Under the pieces are notes generated by a model, which was given only the letters and a program-made list of their open reading frames with translations, had not been told where the DNA came from and made no database searches. Shown in pieces: positions 36,589 to 43,910 of a stretch of DNA of 64,000 nucleotides. The stretch comes from JANELJ01 sp024511395 (lineage in GTDB: Bacteria; Pseudomonadota; Gammaproteobacteria; GRL18), in NCBI GenBank assembly GCA_963681975.1, contig OY820613.1, positions 682,001 through 746,000 of the forward strand. Direction: 5' to 3'. Both the position numbers and the translations under genes were made by a program. Each line of letters begins with the position of its first letter. Within the stretch, counting starts at the first letter, position 1.

Positions 36589-37033
36589 AGGAAAAGACTC
36601 GACAATTAATATGGGTTTAACATAAGACCTGGAGCAACTATTTTCAAGGTCTCTGGACAGAAGCTGTAATTATTATAGATAAAACCATTATAGATGGAAT
36701 GTCAGGAGATAGACAAAGTAAAATGCTGTATTGAAGAGAGCTGATTCAGGTCTACCCTAAGTGACCTGATTTGAACTGATTATATAAAGAAATTTAGAAC
36801 TATTATAAAAGTAAAATAACCGATAAAAAAAGTGGGAATTTATAAATAACTTAATGATATTAAAGAATAAAAGTAACAGTCTAGGGGAGTATTTTAAAAG
36901 ATATATCCACAAGGGGATAGTGGTGTAGGGGGTATGCCTCCCAAAGGAAGGGTGTAATACTTTATTATTAAGTCCTAAAATACATTCCATTGTTTTTCGT
37001 GTGCCTTGTTAAAAATCAGATTATCGTGTATCT
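36589..37033. other. AT-rich intergenic region upstream of dsrA
   Basis: About 450 bp between the divergent 63-aa gene and the dsr promoter. It is AT-rich in the middle (36770-36900). The minus-strand frame at 36757-36990 is low-complexity and shows no family. I see no convincing gene, only space for regulator sites controlling the divergent transcripts. Confidence 0.5.
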
Positions 37034-37062
37034 TTGCAAGGCTAAAGAATTCTGTTTATAAC
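37034..37062 (+). promoter_or_regulatory. Predicted sigma-70-type promoter of the dsr operon
   Basis: TTGCAA (37034-37039), a 17-bp spacer and TATAAC (37057-37062) match the -35 and -10 consensus at 4/6 and 5/6 positions. A transcript starting near 37069 would have a leader of about 125 nt before the dsrA GTG. Confidence 0.55.
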
Positions 37063-37158
37063 AGTTTATTGCAGACAGTGTTCAGGAATTGCGGCTTGGA
37101 TTAAAGACAGGCAGCAAGCTCCAGACACTCTGAAATAAGATTACTAAGCGATATATTT

Positions 37159-37173
37159 GTTGGTAGAACCAAC
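37159..37173 (+). promoter_or_regulatory. Hairpin just upstream of the dsrA ribosome site
   Basis: GTTGGT-AGA-ACCAAC, a perfect 6-bp stem with a 3-nt loop, ends 8 nt before the AGGGAG ribosome site (37182-37187). It could protect the 5' end or modulate translation. Confidence 0.45.
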
Positions 37174-37193
37174 CTTACCTAAGGGAGAAAACC

Positions 37194-38453
37194 GTGCCTA
37201 AAGTCAAGATCTATGATACTCCGATGTTGGATGAGCTGGAAAATGGTGAATGGCCAAGCTTTATCAGCGGCATTAAGCGTTTAAGAGATGACCATCCGAA
37301 TGAGCGTATCAATAATATGGTTAATGGCCTGCTGGGTCAGCTGGAACATTCTTATGAAACTCGTATGGGTTGGTGGAAAGGCGGTACTGTATCTGTATTT
37401 GGTTACGGCGGCGGTATTATTCCACGTTTCTCGGAAGTTGCTGAGTACTTTCCTGAGTCCAAAGAATTTCACACTGTACGTGTTCAGCCACCGGCGGGTA
37501 ACTTCTATACCGCTGATATTCTGAATAAGCTGGCTGATGACTGGGAACAACACGGTTCAGGCCTGCAGACTTTCCATGGTCAGACCGGTAATATTATGTT
37601 TATTGGTTCTACTACTGATGAAATGCAGCCTTTCTTCGATAAGATTAACTCTTACGGTTGGGACCTTGGTGGTGCCGGCCCTTGTGTTCGTACTGCGATG
37701 GCCTGTGTTGGTGCGGCTCGTTGTGAACACTCCTGTACTAACGAACACGGTTTAATGCGTCACTTGGTTAATGAATTCCAGGACGATCTGCACAGACCGG
37801 CTCTGCCCTACAAGTGGAAGATTAAAGTATCTGGTTGTCCGAATGACTGCACCAATGCCATTGAACGTGCTGATATGGCCGTGATTGGTATCTGGCGCGA
37901 TGATATGAAAGTGGATCAGGAAGAAGTTAAAAAGTTTGTTGAAGCCAAAGGTCGTGACTACGTTATCGATAACGTTACTGACCGTTGTCCTTCCAATGCC
38001 ATTAAACTGAATGACGACAACACTGTGGACATTAATAACCAGGAATGTGTTCGTTGTATGCATTGTATCAACGTTATGACTAAAGCCTTGGCGCCTGGTG
38101 ATGATACTGGTGTAAGCATTCTTATCGGTGGTAAGCGTACGCTGAAGATTGGTGACATGATGGGTACTGTGGTTGTTCCATTTATGAAAGTGGATACTAT
38201 GGAGCAAATCGAAGCATTGGTTGAACTGACCGGTGAAATGATTGACTTCTTCGCAGAAAACGCTCTGGAACATGAACGTACCGGTGAAATGATTGAACGT
38301 ATCGGTCTGGTTAACTACTTGGAAGGTTTAGGTTTAGACCTAGATCCCAATATGGTCAGTGAGCCACGTCAGTGTTCATACGTACGAATGGATGGCTGGG
38401 ATGAAGAAGTTAAGAAGTGGTATGACAAGAAAGCTGAAGCAGTTTCTGCATAA
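37194..38453 (+). CDS. dsrA: Reverse dissimilatory sulfite reductase, alpha subunit
   Basis: 419 residues; cytoplasmic DsrA2B2 core enzyme that releases sulfite from sulfur delivered by DsrC. Siroheme-[4Fe-4S] ligands: C171-x5-C177 (ACVGAARC) and C215-x3-C219 (SGCPNDC). An inserted ferredoxin domain carries C265 and the CVRCMHC cluster (C285, C288, C291). The start is GTG at 37194 with AGGGAG 6 nt upstream. It is first in the operon; dsrB follows after 101 bp that include a hairpin. The accompanying dsrEFH and dsrL and the lack of dsrD place it in the oxidative branch. Confidence 0.97.
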   Translation: MPKVKIYDTPMLDELENGEWPSFISGIKRLRDDHPNERINNMVNGLLGQLEHSYETRMGWWKGGTVSVFGYGGGIIPRFSEVAEYFPESKEFHTVRVQPPAGNFYTADILNKLADDWEQHGSGLQTFHGQTGNIMFIGSTTDEMQPFFDKINSYGWDLGGAGPCVRTAMACVGAARCEHSCTNEHGLMRHLVNEFQDDLHRPALPYKWKIKVSGCPNDCTNAIERADMAVIGIWRDDMKVDQEEVKKFVEAKGRDYVIDNVTDRCPSNAIKLNDDNTVDINNQECVRCMHCINVMTKALAPGDDTGVSILIGGKRTLKIGDMMGTVVVPFMKVDTMEQIEALVELTGEMIDFFAENALEHERTGEMIERIGLVNYLEGLGLDLDPNMVSEPRQCSYVRMDGWDEEVKKWYDKKAEAVSA

Positions 38454-38480
38454 GGCACAACTTCGAACATCTTTAGATAA

Positions 38481-38528
38481 TTGTTAATTCGTTATTATCA
38501 GGCAGTTCTACTGCCCGATAATGAACAA
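38481..38528 (+). promoter_or_regulatory. Intercistronic hairpin, dsrA-dsrB
   Basis: ATTATCAGGCAG and CTGCCCGATAAT pair with one mismatch around TTCTA. TTGTT (38481) and AACAA (38524-38528) extend the stem across an unpaired stretch. No U tract follows. An RNA-processing or stability element is more likely than a terminator. Confidence 0.6.
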
Positions 38529-38554
38529 TAAGTTTATTAGAACAGGAAATTAAT

Positions 38555-39631
38555 ATGGCTGCAGATAAACCAAAAATGCCTATCGAATCGGGAGCTCCAG
38601 ACGGCTTCCAGTATATGCACCCAACCATGCGCAGAAACTTTGGTCAGTGGAAATATCATGAAAGACCACGTCCAGGTGTACTGAAGCACGTTGCACACAG
38701 CGGTGATGAAATCTACACTATTCGTGTTGGTACTTCCCGTATTCTGGATGTTTTCACTCTGCGTGAAATTACCCGTATTGCTAACGAACTGGGTGACGGT
38801 TTTATCCGTTTCACTATTCGTTCCAATCTTGAATACATGGTTGATGATGAAGCAAAAGTAGCACCAATGATCGAAGCGATTGAAAAAGCCGGTCTGATTG
38901 TAGGTGGTACAGGCCCTACTATTACTTCACCTTCTCACACACAGGGCTGGTTACACTGTGACATCCCGGGTTCTGATGCTTCCGGTGTTGTTAAGTCTAT
39001 GATGGATGAGCTGGTAGAAGAATTTAAACGTGAAGAAATGCCTAACCGCGTTCACATTACTACTTCCTGCTGTCAGATTAACTGTGGTGGACAGGGTGAT
39101 ATTGCGATTAACATTCAGCACACCAAGCCACCCAAGATTGCTCACGAACTGGTAGCCAATGCCTGTGAACGTCCAACGGTTGTTGCTCGTTGCCCGGTTG
39201 CAGCTATTCGTCCTGCTATGGTTGAAGGTCATCCAACTCTGGAAGTTGATGAGAAGAAATGTATCTGTTGTGGTGCATGTTACCCACCATGTCCTCCAAT
39301 GCTGATTAACGATGCGGTTTACACTACTCTGGCTATCTGGGTTGGTGGTAATCACTCAAACGCTCGTGGCAAGCCTACTTTCCAGAAGCTGGTTGCTGCT
39401 GGCATTCCAAACAACCCACCACGCTGGCCTGAAGCGACTGCTTTAGTTAAGCGTATCCTGAAAGTCTACAAAGAAGACGCTAAGGACTGGGAACGTATGA
39501 ATGACTGGATTGAGCGTATCGGCTGGTTTGGATTTTTTGAAAAGACCGGTCTGCCATTCACTAGGTTCCATATTGATGACTGGAGAGGCGCGCGTAACAG
39601 CCTGAACGCTTCTACGCATATCCGCTTTTAA
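38555..39631 (+). CDS. dsrB: Reverse dissimilatory sulfite reductase, beta subunit
   Basis: 358 residues. Cluster-binding segments are WLHCDIPG (C135) and TTSCCQINCGGQGD (C172, C173, C177). The ferredoxin insert has RCPVAAIRP (C213) and KKCICCGACYPPCPPM (C236, C239, C242 and C246 as probable [4Fe-4S] ligands). It forms the heterotetramer with DsrA; normally only the siroheme bound on the DsrB side is catalytic. The ribosome site is ACAGGAAA, 8 nt upstream of ATG 38555. A hairpin separates it from dsrE. Confidence 0.97.
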   Translation: MAADKPKMPIESGAPDGFQYMHPTMRRNFGQWKYHERPRPGVLKHVAHSGDEIYTIRVGTSRILDVFTLREITRIANELGDGFIRFTIRSNLEYMVDDEAKVAPMIEAIEKAGLIVGGTGPTITSPSHTQGWLHCDIPGSDASGVVKSMMDELVEEFKREEMPNRVHITTSCCQINCGGQGDIAINIQHTKPPKIAHELVANACERPTVVARCPVAAIRPAMVEGHPTLEVDEKKCICCGACYPPCPPMLINDAVYTTLAIWVGGNHSNARGKPTFQKLVAAGIPNNPPRWPEATALVKRILKVYKEDAKDWERMNDWIERIGWFGFFEKTGLPFTRFHIDDWRGARNSLNASTHIRF

Positions 39632-39643
39632 TTAACTGCGGAT

Positions 39644-39690
39644 CCGGACTGCTGTAGTGTAAGCTAATAGCAAAAGTTCAGTGAGTCCGG
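39644..39690 (+). promoter_or_regulatory. Intercistronic hairpin, dsrB-dsrE
   Basis: CCGGACT (39644-39650) and AGTCCGG (39684-39690) form a 7-bp perfect stem with a 33-nt loop, starting 12 bp after the dsrB stop. No U tract follows. Confidence 0.5.
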
Positions 39691-39719
39691 TTCTGCAATA
39701 AGCAAATGGTAAATCTTTA

Positions 39720-40112
39720 ATGAAGTTTACATTACTAATTAATGAAGGACCTTATCAGCACCAGGCTTCTGATACTGCGTATCAGTTTGCTAAAGCTGCT
39801 ATTGCCAAAGGTCATGAAATTTATCGAGTGTTCTTCTATAACGATGGCGTAAACAACGCAACACGTTTAGCTATTCCACCTCAGGATGACCGTAATATTA
39901 CGGAAAACTGGGCTGCACTGGCTAAGGAACATGACTTGGATATGGTTGTCTGTATCGCTGCTGCACAGCGTCGTGGCATGTTAGATGCCGATGAAGCTGA
40001 AAGACAGGGTAAAGATGCACACAATATTCATCCTGCGTTTCGTATTTCCGGTCTGGGCCAGTTAGTTGAAGGTGGTATCCAGTCTGATCGTTTATTAACA
40101 TTTGGTGATTAA
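39720..40112 (+). CDS. dsrE: DsrE, sulfur-transfer subunit
   Basis: 130 residues of the DsrE/TusD fold. The active-site Cys is in DMVVCIAAAQRRGM (about residue 78), and LLINEGPYQHQASDTAYQFA and HPAFRISGLGQLVEG are typical. It forms the DsrE2F2H2 hexamer that hands persulfide sulfur to DsrC. Its ribosome site is weak compared with dsrF and dsrH. dsrF follows after 11 bp. Confidence 0.96.
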   Translation: MKFTLLINEGPYQHQASDTAYQFAKAAIAKGHEIYRVFFYNDGVNNATRLAIPPQDDRNITENWAALAKEHDLDMVVCIAAAQRRGMLDADEAERQGKDAHNIHPAFRISGLGQLVEGGIQSDRLLTFGD

Positions 40113-40123
40113 GGGGAATAAAT

Positions 40124-40534
40124 ATGAGTGATGACATAAAAAAATTCATGTTTGTGAACACCAAAGCACCATATGGTACTGTTTACGCACTGGAATCACT
40201 GGAAGTAGTATTGATTAGTGCTGCATTTGATCAGGACGTTAGTCTTGCATTTTGCGATGACGGCGTTTTTCAAATCACCAAAAATCAAAACACTGAAGGT
40301 TCTGACATGAAGAACTTTTCACCAGCCTATAAAGCGCTGGGTGACTACGATATCAATAAATTATATGTTGAAAAAGAGTCACTGGAAGAACGTGGTTTGA
40401 CACTGGATAACCTGATGGATCTGACTTATGAAGATGAGGATGATGATTGGGCAGAAAAACCATCCATTAAACTTGTTACACGCGCTGAACTTGCTGATTT
40501 GATGGATCAACAAGACGTAGTAATTAGTTCTTAA
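40124..40534 (+). CDS. dsrF: DsrF, subunit of the DsrEFH sulfur-transfer complex
   Basis: 136 residues of the TusC/DsrF family: KKFMFVNTKAPYGTVYALES, LISAAFDQDVSLAFCDDGVF and AYKALGDYDINKLYVE, with an acidic stretch TYEDEDDDWAE. It is structural rather than catalytic in the hexamer. Ribosome site AAGGGG lies upstream of ATG 40124. Confidence 0.95.
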   Translation: MSDDIKKFMFVNTKAPYGTVYALESLEVVLISAAFDQDVSLAFCDDGVFQITKNQNTEGSDMKNFSPAYKALGDYDINKLYVEKESLEERGLTLDNLMDLTYEDEDDDWAEKPSIKLVTRAELADLMDQQDVVISS

Positions 40535-40563
40535 GGCGATTGTCTCTTAACAGGAGTAAAACT

Positions 40564-40872
40564 ATGGCAATGTTACACACCGTAAATAAATCACCTTTTG
40601 AGCGTAATTCCTTAAATTCGTGTCTGACTAAATCAAAAGAAGGTTCTACCATTCTGTTGATTGAAGATGCGGTTCTGGGCGCGTTAAAAGGTACTTTAAT
40701 TGCAGATAAATTAACCACTGCAATGACCACAAAAAATATCTATGTTTTAGGTTTCGACCTGAATACACGTGGATTTACAGAAGCTGATATACTTGACGGA
40801 ATTAAAGTCGTTGACTATTCAGGTTTTGTTGATTTAGTAGCCGAGCATGCAAACGTTCAGTCTTGGCTGTAA
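40564..40872 (+). CDS. dsrH: DsrH, subunit of the DsrEFH sulfur-transfer complex
   Basis: 102 residues from ATG 40564. This start is chosen over an in-frame TTG at 40540 because AGGAG lies at 40553-40557 and the family begins MLHTVNKSPFERNSL. The conserved Cys is in NSCLTKSKEGSTILLIEDAV (about residue 20). The TusB/DsrH fold completes the hexamer. It lies 29 bp after dsrF. Confidence 0.95.
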   Translation: MAMLHTVNKSPFERNSLNSCLTKSKEGSTILLIEDAVLGALKGTLIADKLTTAMTTKNIYVLGFDLNTRGFTEADILDGIKVVDYSGFVDLVAEHANVQSWL

Positions 40873-40924
40873 AATTTTATACTAGCAACATCATAATTAA
40901 CATTTAAATATTGGAGTTTAAACA

Positions 40925-41260
40925 ATGGGTACTATTACTGTAGACGGTAAAGAGATCGAAGTAGACGAAGAAGGCTATCTGGTAAACCTGAGTGACTGGT
41001 TTCCAGCTGTAGCTGAAGAAATGGCTAAAATCGATGAAGTTGAACTGGGTGAAGATCACTGGGATATCATTAACTTCCTGCGTGAGTACTACGAAGAGTA
41101 TCAAATTGCTCCAGCAGTACGTGTACTGACTAAAGCAGTTGCTAAAAAACTGGGTAAGGAAAAAGGTAATTCTAAGTACCTTTATGAATTATTCCCATAT
41201 GGCCCTGGTAAGCAAGCATGTAAATTTGCTGGTCTGCCTAAGCCAACTGGTTGTGTATAA
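40925..41260 (+). CDS. dsrC: DsrC, sulfur-carrier substrate protein
   Basis: 111 residues with the flexible C-terminal arm GKQACKFAGLPKPTGCV carrying both functional cysteines (C99 and C110). DsrC accepts sulfur from DsrEFH, presents it to DsrAB, and is recycled by DsrMKJOP. Ribosome site GGAG lies 10 nt upstream of ATG. Codon use is strongly biased and the ribosome site is good, consistent with high expression. Two hairpins lie between it and dsrM. Confidence 0.97.
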   Translation: MGTITVDGKEIEVDEEGYLVNLSDWFPAVAEEMAKIDEVELGEDHWDIINFLREYYEEYQIAPAVRVLTKAVAKKLGKEKGNSKYLYELFPYGPGKQACKFAGLPKPTGCV

Positions 41261-41282
41261 CACACAGTCGAAGACGAATTAT

Positions 41283-41348
41283 CAGTTGTTTTAACTGAAA
41301 TTCATGTCTGTAAGCGTGTTGTCAGAAATTAAATTCTAGATAACACGC
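41283..41348 (+). promoter_or_regulatory. Two intercistronic hairpins, dsrC-dsrM
   Basis: A small stem CAGTT/AACTG (41283-41297) is followed by GCGTGTT (41314-41320) pairing with AACACGC (41342-41348). Both fall in the 130-bp gap after dsrC. They could stabilise the abundant dsrC message or attenuate transcription into the membrane genes. Confidence 0.5.
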
Positions 41349-41390
41349 CTTCCAGATACCGTATTAAAAAATTATTAATGGGTAGGTAAT

Positions 41391-42134
41391 ATGTCAGCGT
41401 TTTATGCGCTACTTTTTACAGTGGCTTTTCTTGTCCTGGTAATAGGCTTAGCGAAAAAAATATACCAATATTCACAAGTGCCTGCACCTCTGAAGATTCC
41501 TGTTACACCTGCGCCTTTAACAAAAGGTGGTGTCGCTGTCAGACTGGCTAAAGAAGCAATCTTGTTTGCCGCCTTATTCCGTTCCAATAAATGGACTTGG
41601 TTGTTTGGCTGGATGTTCCATATGAGCCTGTTTGTGGTTCTTACCATACATTTACGTTATTTTATTAAAGATGTGCCAGAGTGGCTGGTACTGTTGCAGC
41701 CTATCGGTAAATACGCAGCTTTTACAATGATTATCGGCCTGCTGGGTCTGCTGGTACGACGTATGTTCGTTGCCAGAGTTAAATATATTTCATCACCTTC
41801 AGATTACCTGTGGCTATTACTGTTATTAGTTATTGGACTGACTGGTGTTACCATGCGCTTTATATCTCATACTGATATTATCAGCGTTAAAGAATTTTCA
41901 CTGGGTATACTGAGTTTCAACTGGCAAACCTTACCAATGGACGTACCTTTGCTGGTGCATCTGTTTCTGGTTGCAATCTTAATGATTTTATTACCCTTTA
42001 GTAAGTTATTACATATCCCGGGTTTATTTTTTGCTCCTTCACGTAACCAGGTTGATAACCCGCGTGAAAAGAGACATATCTCACCATGGGCTGCTGAATT
42101 AGAAGCAGAAAAAAATAAAATGCAACCTAAATAA
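41391..42134 (+). CDS. dsrM: DsrM, membrane cytochrome b subunit of DsrMKJOP
   Basis: 247 residues with about five to six membrane helices: FYALLFTVAFLVLVIGLA, WLFGWMFHMSLFVVLTIHL, FTMIIGLLGLLVRRMF, LWLLLLLVIGLTGVTM and LLVHLFLVAILMILL. Histidines in the helices (FHMSLF, LVHLFL, LLHIPG) fit NarI-type heme b binding. It exchanges electrons with the quinone pool and docks DsrK. Ribosome site is a weak AGG before ATG 41391. Confidence 0.94.
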   Translation: MSAFYALLFTVAFLVLVIGLAKKIYQYSQVPAPLKIPVTPAPLTKGGVAVRLAKEAILFAALFRSNKWTWLFGWMFHMSLFVVLTIHLRYFIKDVPEWLVLLQPIGKYAAFTMIIGLLGLLVRRMFVARVKYISSPSDYLWLLLLLVIGLTGVTMRFISHTDIISVKEFSLGILSFNWQTLPMDVPLLVHLFLVAILMILLPFSKLLHIPGLFFAPSRNQVDNPREKRHISPWAAELEAEKNKMQPK

Positions 42135-42150
42135 CCCTGTTGTCAATGGG

Positions 42151-42188
42151 TTGCCTGTTTCATGATTTATTAGTACAGGAACAGGCAA
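42151..42188 (+). promoter_or_regulatory. Intercistronic hairpin, dsrM-dsrK
   Basis: TTGCCTGTT (42151-42159) pairs perfectly with AACAGGCAA (42180-42188), a 9-bp stem with a 20-nt loop. No U tract follows. Confidence 0.6.
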
Positions 42189-42244
42189 TATAAACATAGT
42201 TATTAGGGTCATTGTTATTAGGATTTTTTTGAGGATATAGAAAA

Positions 42245-43786
42245 GTGGCAGACTTTGAAACTCCCAAGTTTAGAGAGTATCCAGTAGTACCAGAACTTAA
42301 GCCAGATGCTATGGCTGGTGATGGACCATTTGTTTCCCGTGCGGAATTTGATGAAGATCTGGGCTATCCAGGTGAAATGCCCGAGAACTGGAAAGAAAAA
42401 ACTCTGGACAAGATGCAGGATCTGTTAGGACGCTATCGTTCTTTTCAGGTATTTATGGACTCCTGTATTAAATGCGGTGCCTGTACTGATAAATGCCATT
42501 ACTTTATTGGTACTAATGATCCTAAGAACATGCCGGTTGCCAGACAGAATCTAATGCGTAAGGTCTATCGTCGCTATTTCACTTTTGCTGGTAAGTTTTT
42601 CCCTAAACTGGTAGGGGCTGTTGACCTGACTGAAGATGTCTTAAAAGAATGGTTTAACTACTACCACCAGTGCTCAGAATGCCGCCGCTGTTCTGTCTTC
42701 TGTCCCATGGGTATTGATACTGCCGAAGTAACTATGGCGGCTCGTGAAATTCTGGCTCATGTTGGTTACGGCCAGAAATATTCCAACCAGATTATTCAGA
42801 AAGTTTATAAAATTGGTAATAACCTAGGACTTCCCGGACCGGCTCTGGAAGGTATTCTGGAAGATCTGGAAGAAGAAGTTGAAGAAGATACCGGTGTACC
42901 TGTTAAATATAATATGGATAAGGAAGGTGTTGAAGCCTTACTTATGACGCCTTCAGCAGACTTCTTTGCTGAACCTCATATTGATGGTCTGATTGGCTAC
43001 GGTAAAGTGCTGCACGAACTTGGTATTACTTGGACCGTTAGTTCCAAGGCATCAGAAGCAGCAAACTTCGGCCTGTTTATCGGTAGCTATGATAATATTC
43101 AGCGGGTTTCCATGCGTATCCGTGAAGCAGCCATTGAACTCAAAGTTAAACGTATTATTTTCGGTGAGTGTGGTCATGCCTGGCGCGTAGCCTACAGCTT
43201 CCTGAATACTCTTGCTGGCCCTTTCGATTTTCTGGATCAGAACTATCCTGTACCGCAACACATTCTGGAAGTTACTTATGGTGCAATTCAGGAAGGCAAG
43301 TTACGACTTAATAAAGAAGAAAATGATCACCTGACCATGACCTTCCATGACTCCTGTAACGTGGCGCGTGCTTCACGCATGGGTGATAAGCCGGGCGGTC
43401 AGTTTGACATTCCACGGGCAGTTATTAAAGCGGCCTGTAATAATTATGTCGATATGGATTCTGATACCATTAAAGACGCAACTTTCTGCTGCGGTGGCGG
43501 TGGTGGTCTGTTAACCGATGACCTGATGGAACTGCGTGTGAAAGGTGCCTTACCAAGAATGGAAGCCCTTAAGAAAGTGACAGATGAAGATGGTGTTACT
43601 AATGTGGCAGCTATCTGTGCAATTTGTAAGAGTCAGTTTACCAAAACGTTACCATATTATGGTTTTGAGATGGACGCTATTATGAGTGTGCATCAGCTGG
43701 TAAGTGAAGCTATCGTGATGACCGGTAGTGAACAAGAGAAAGAATTAGACGGTGTCGAGGAAGAGGCTAAGGATACTGAAGAGTAA
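42245..43786 (+). CDS. dsrK: DsrK, HdrD-like iron-sulfur subunit
   Basis: 513 residues; cytoplasmic catalytic subunit of DsrMKJOP that oxidises or reduces DsrC disulfide/trisulfide. Two [4Fe-4S] sites are in CIKCGACTDKCHYF and CSECRRCSVFCPMG. The heterodisulfide reductase-type CCG region is seen as TFHDSCNVARASR and ATFCCGGGGGL, followed by CAICKSQF. The start is GTG at 42245 with GAGG 10 nt upstream. The acidic C-terminal tail (KELDGVEEEAKDTEE) is poorly conserved. Confidence 0.96.
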   Translation: MADFETPKFREYPVVPELKPDAMAGDGPFVSRAEFDEDLGYPGEMPENWKEKTLDKMQDLLGRYRSFQVFMDSCIKCGACTDKCHYFIGTNDPKNMPVARQNLMRKVYRRYFTFAGKFFPKLVGAVDLTEDVLKEWFNYYHQCSECRRCSVFCPMGIDTAEVTMAAREILAHVGYGQKYSNQIIQKVYKIGNNLGLPGPALEGILEDLEEEVEEDTGVPVKYNMDKEGVEALLMTPSADFFAEPHIDGLIGYGKVLHELGITWTVSSKASEAANFGLFIGSYDNIQRVSMRIREAAIELKVKRIIFGECGHAWRVAYSFLNTLAGPFDFLDQNYPVPQHILEVTYGAIQEGKLRLNKEENDHLTMTFHDSCNVARASRMGDKPGGQFDIPRAVIKAACNNYVDMDSDTIKDATFCCGGGGGLLTDDLMELRVKGALPRMEALKKVTDEDGVTNVAAICAICKSQFTKTLPYYGFEMDAIMSVHQLVSEAIVMTGSEQEKELDGVEEEAKDTEE

Positions 43787-43910
43787 TCAGGCTGTCATCC
43801 TAAACCCGAACATAATTAATACTGAATTACTGTTTTAAGATAGAACGTATTTTAAGATACAAACTAGCAATTAATTTTTGCCCAAATATAGCTTGATAGG
43901 AGAAAGATAA

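Noticed and set aside
36757..36990. 77-aa minus-strand frame upstream of dsrA
   Set aside because: Low-complexity Phe/Ile/Tyr-rich translation of AT-rich DNA, no ribosome site and no family pattern.
37752..38273. Long antisense frames under dsrA, dsrB, dsrL and cysG
   Set aside because: They are rich in Thr, Val, Asn and Ile, with no domain, which is what codon-biased real genes produce on the opposite strand.
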